A stretch of 50,322 nt of DNA, from the IMG/VR virus record IMGVR_UViG_3300010885_013193, positions 1 to 50,322 of that record; one strand, 5' to 3'. Position numbers and translations under genes: made by a program. This DNA comes from a virus. Positions within the stretch are counted from its first letter, which is position 1. Each line of letters opens with the position of its first letter. This document shows positions 48,942 to 50,322 of the stretch, piece by piece. The notes under the pieces are model-generated. The model had not been told where the DNA came from. It was given only the letters and a program-made list of their open reading frames with translations, and made no database searches.

Positions 48942-50322
48942 ACTTTGCTCCTGACTGTGGGCCTAAGAAAATGAAGTCGTCGGCTTCTGCTGCAAGACGC
49001 TTCTTGCGCTTCCGCATCCACTCGACGTACCAGGGTTCATCACCAGCCTCAATTTTGGGCTTGTGGTAGCGAGGTCGATAGGCACACAGATATTCAAGAC
49101 ACTGGCAGGCATGGACTTCGCCCCTCGTATTGGGCTGATCTGTGACGATATAGGCCCCCGCCACCAACTGAGTTTTGTGCTTGTACCGACGAAGTTCTCG
49201 CTCCAAGTCCGGGCAGGAGCCTCGCAGTATCCGCAGCGACGGGCGTCCTTCCGGGCGGATGTGCAGGTAGTTCCTCACCGCTGACATGCGGGCCTGTACG
49301 TCGTCGCAACCCGCCAGAAAACTGTGACCCGTCGTCTCGCTGCGGACGTTCTGCTTCTTCAGTTCTTCCGTATAGAGTTCGACAGGCAACCGGCCCGACC
49401 CAATCTCACGCAGCCGCCCACCGTGCATGTCGATGATGAACGAGTAGAAGTTCTGGCCCATGCACTTTTCCCGCATCTTCTCGCCAAATATGATGGCGTT
49501 GCAGTTGCGGATATAGAGTTGGTCGTAGATGAGCAGCATCGACTCGTCTGGCGGGACGGCACCAAACAAAACGCTGGTGACGGCATGGCCCGGATCAATC
49601 GCCGCATAGCGGCACCAATCCGGCGGAACCGTGTTCATCTCAAGGTCGCTACGCTCATACCCATGAACGTGCATGGCGAACGTGGGGTAGCACAGGATTG
49701 AGTCACTGATGAACTCGCCCTCGCTACGCATCCGCAGCACGTCTTCGCCCAGCGCAGACCACGCTTCGATACGCTTCCGCTTCTCGTCATCTGGGATATG
49801 CGGGTTATCCAAAAACCGGAGAACGAACTTCACGATGTCGGGATGCTCGACGCCTTGCTCCACGAGTTTGTCGGCACGCTCTGCAAGCGACTGCAACGAG
49901 TCGTTCTTGCTATGTGGCATGGCACTCCAAGACAGCACTCCGCGTCGGTCAGAAAGGCGTGCCTGCATTTCAGGAATCCACGCATCGCCGTTGTTAACGT
50001 CCTCGTCTACGTGGACCCTGTTGGCCTGCCAGCCCTGCGGAGGCTCTCCCTCAGACGAGAAGAAGTAGATCTGCCAGCCGTTCGTCAGAGTGCAGGACTG
50101 GATGTAGCGGGCTGACTTCAGAATCCACGACTTCTTCGCAACCATGCGTGGAGGAATCAGCGGCGGTGCTGGCTTGGCCTCCCTCTCGCGTGACGCATCA
50201 GTGGCTGGGTTGTACGCACGCCACTCGCCGGTCTGCTCGTCCTTGATGATCTTGAACGCACCCGCCATGAACAGCATCGGGTACACGACGAGGCCGATGT
50301 GCTTCCAGTCCTTGCCAACAAT
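48922..50322 (-). CDS. Terminase large subunit, 5' end outside window (466 aa visible)
   Basis: The visible part includes Walker B VHVDED and the C-terminal nuclease with AAIDPGHA and IIDMHGGR, the acidic residues of the RNase H-like fold. The N-terminal Walker A lies beyond the right edge. The protein packages DNA into the prohead together with the portal encoded downstream. The first in-frame Met in the window is at 50286 but the frame is open to the edge. Confidence 0.85.
   Translation of the reverse strand: MVGKDWKHIGLVVYPMLFMAGAFKIIKDEQTGEWRAYNPATDASREREAKPAPPLIPPRMVAKKSWILKSARYIQSCTLTNGWQIYFFSSEGEPPQGWQANRVHVDEDVNNGDAWIPEMQARLSDRRGVLSWSAMPHSKNDSLQSLAERADKLVEQGVEHPDIVKFVLRFLDNPHIPDDEKRKRIEAWSALGEDVLRMRSEGEFISDSILCYPTFAMHVHGYERSDLEMNTVPPDWCRYAAIDPGHAVTSVLFGAVPPDESMLLIYDQLYIRNCNAIIFGEKMREKCMGQNFYSFIIDMHGGRLREIGSGRLPVELYTEELKKQNVRSETTGHSFLAGCDDVQARMSAVRNYLHIRPEGRPSLRILRGSCPDLERELRRYKHKTQLVAGAYIVTDQPNTRGEVHACQCLEYLCAYRPRYHKPKIEAGDEPWYVEWMRKRKKRLAAEADDFIFLGPQSGAKYGSRTF

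Overview
This window is most of a temperate, double-stranded DNA tailed phage (or a phage contig). Both ends are cut inside genes: the left edge holds only the last 52 codons of a gene, and the right edge holds a large terminase lacking its N-terminal ATPase part. Genes are tightly packed, with many ATGA, TGATG and TAATG start/stop overlaps. The short-tailed (podovirus-like) assignment is an inference from three very large internal-virion-type proteins, an adaptor and a nozzle-like tail protein, and no visible tape measure or sheath. The host cannot be named from this sequence. The attP core matches the 3' half of a bacterial tRNA-His gene. The cysteine-rich virion protein and one GPGTELK-type family hint weakly at a planctomycete-like host.

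Layout. (1) 1-11048, plus strand: small accessory or early genes. The first 6 kb carry nine copies of a 12-base motif, GMTGCGGAGTCT. Seven copies lie between genes, each followed by a hairpin, a ribosome binding site and a start codon. This part includes an amidoligase with acidic pentapeptide repeats next to a class II glutamine amidotransferase, a MoxR-type AAA+ ATPase with a metallopeptidase/VWA partner, and a serine recombinase. (2) 10975-16034, minus strand: a sigma-70-like factor, a two-LamG adhesin, small membrane proteins, a secreted Cys-rich peptide and a papain-like protease, probably led by a late promoter at 16019-16033. (3) 15796-23644, minus strand: DNA metabolism and recombination, with a dATP/dGTP diphosphohydrolase-like protein, an HD phosphohydrolase, four PD-(D/E)XK-type proteins counting the Exo, a zincin-like protein, an SF2 helicase, an ERF-family annealing protein and an exonuclease. 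(4) 23442-24455: attP and the tyrosine integrase. (5) 24444-50322, minus strand: virion genes. Reading in the direction of transcription they are terminase, a linker protein, portal, tail fibre and FN3 proteins, adaptor, nozzle-like protein, a 580-residue Cys-rich protein, and then a second block of large ejection-type proteins behind a second copy of the late promoter-like sequence.

How the parts fit. Integrase and attP would provide lysogeny at tRNA-His. Exo, ERF and helicase form a Red-like recombination set. Nucleotide hydrolases may shape the dNTP pool. The sigma factor may read the repeated CATAAAT-type promoter to start late genes. The main novelties are the motif/hairpin modules, two of which bracket the amidoligase-amidotransferase pair as near-identical direct repeats, and the location of attP inside the 5' end of the exonuclease gene. 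No major capsid protein, DNA polymerase, primase or small terminase was recognised in the window.
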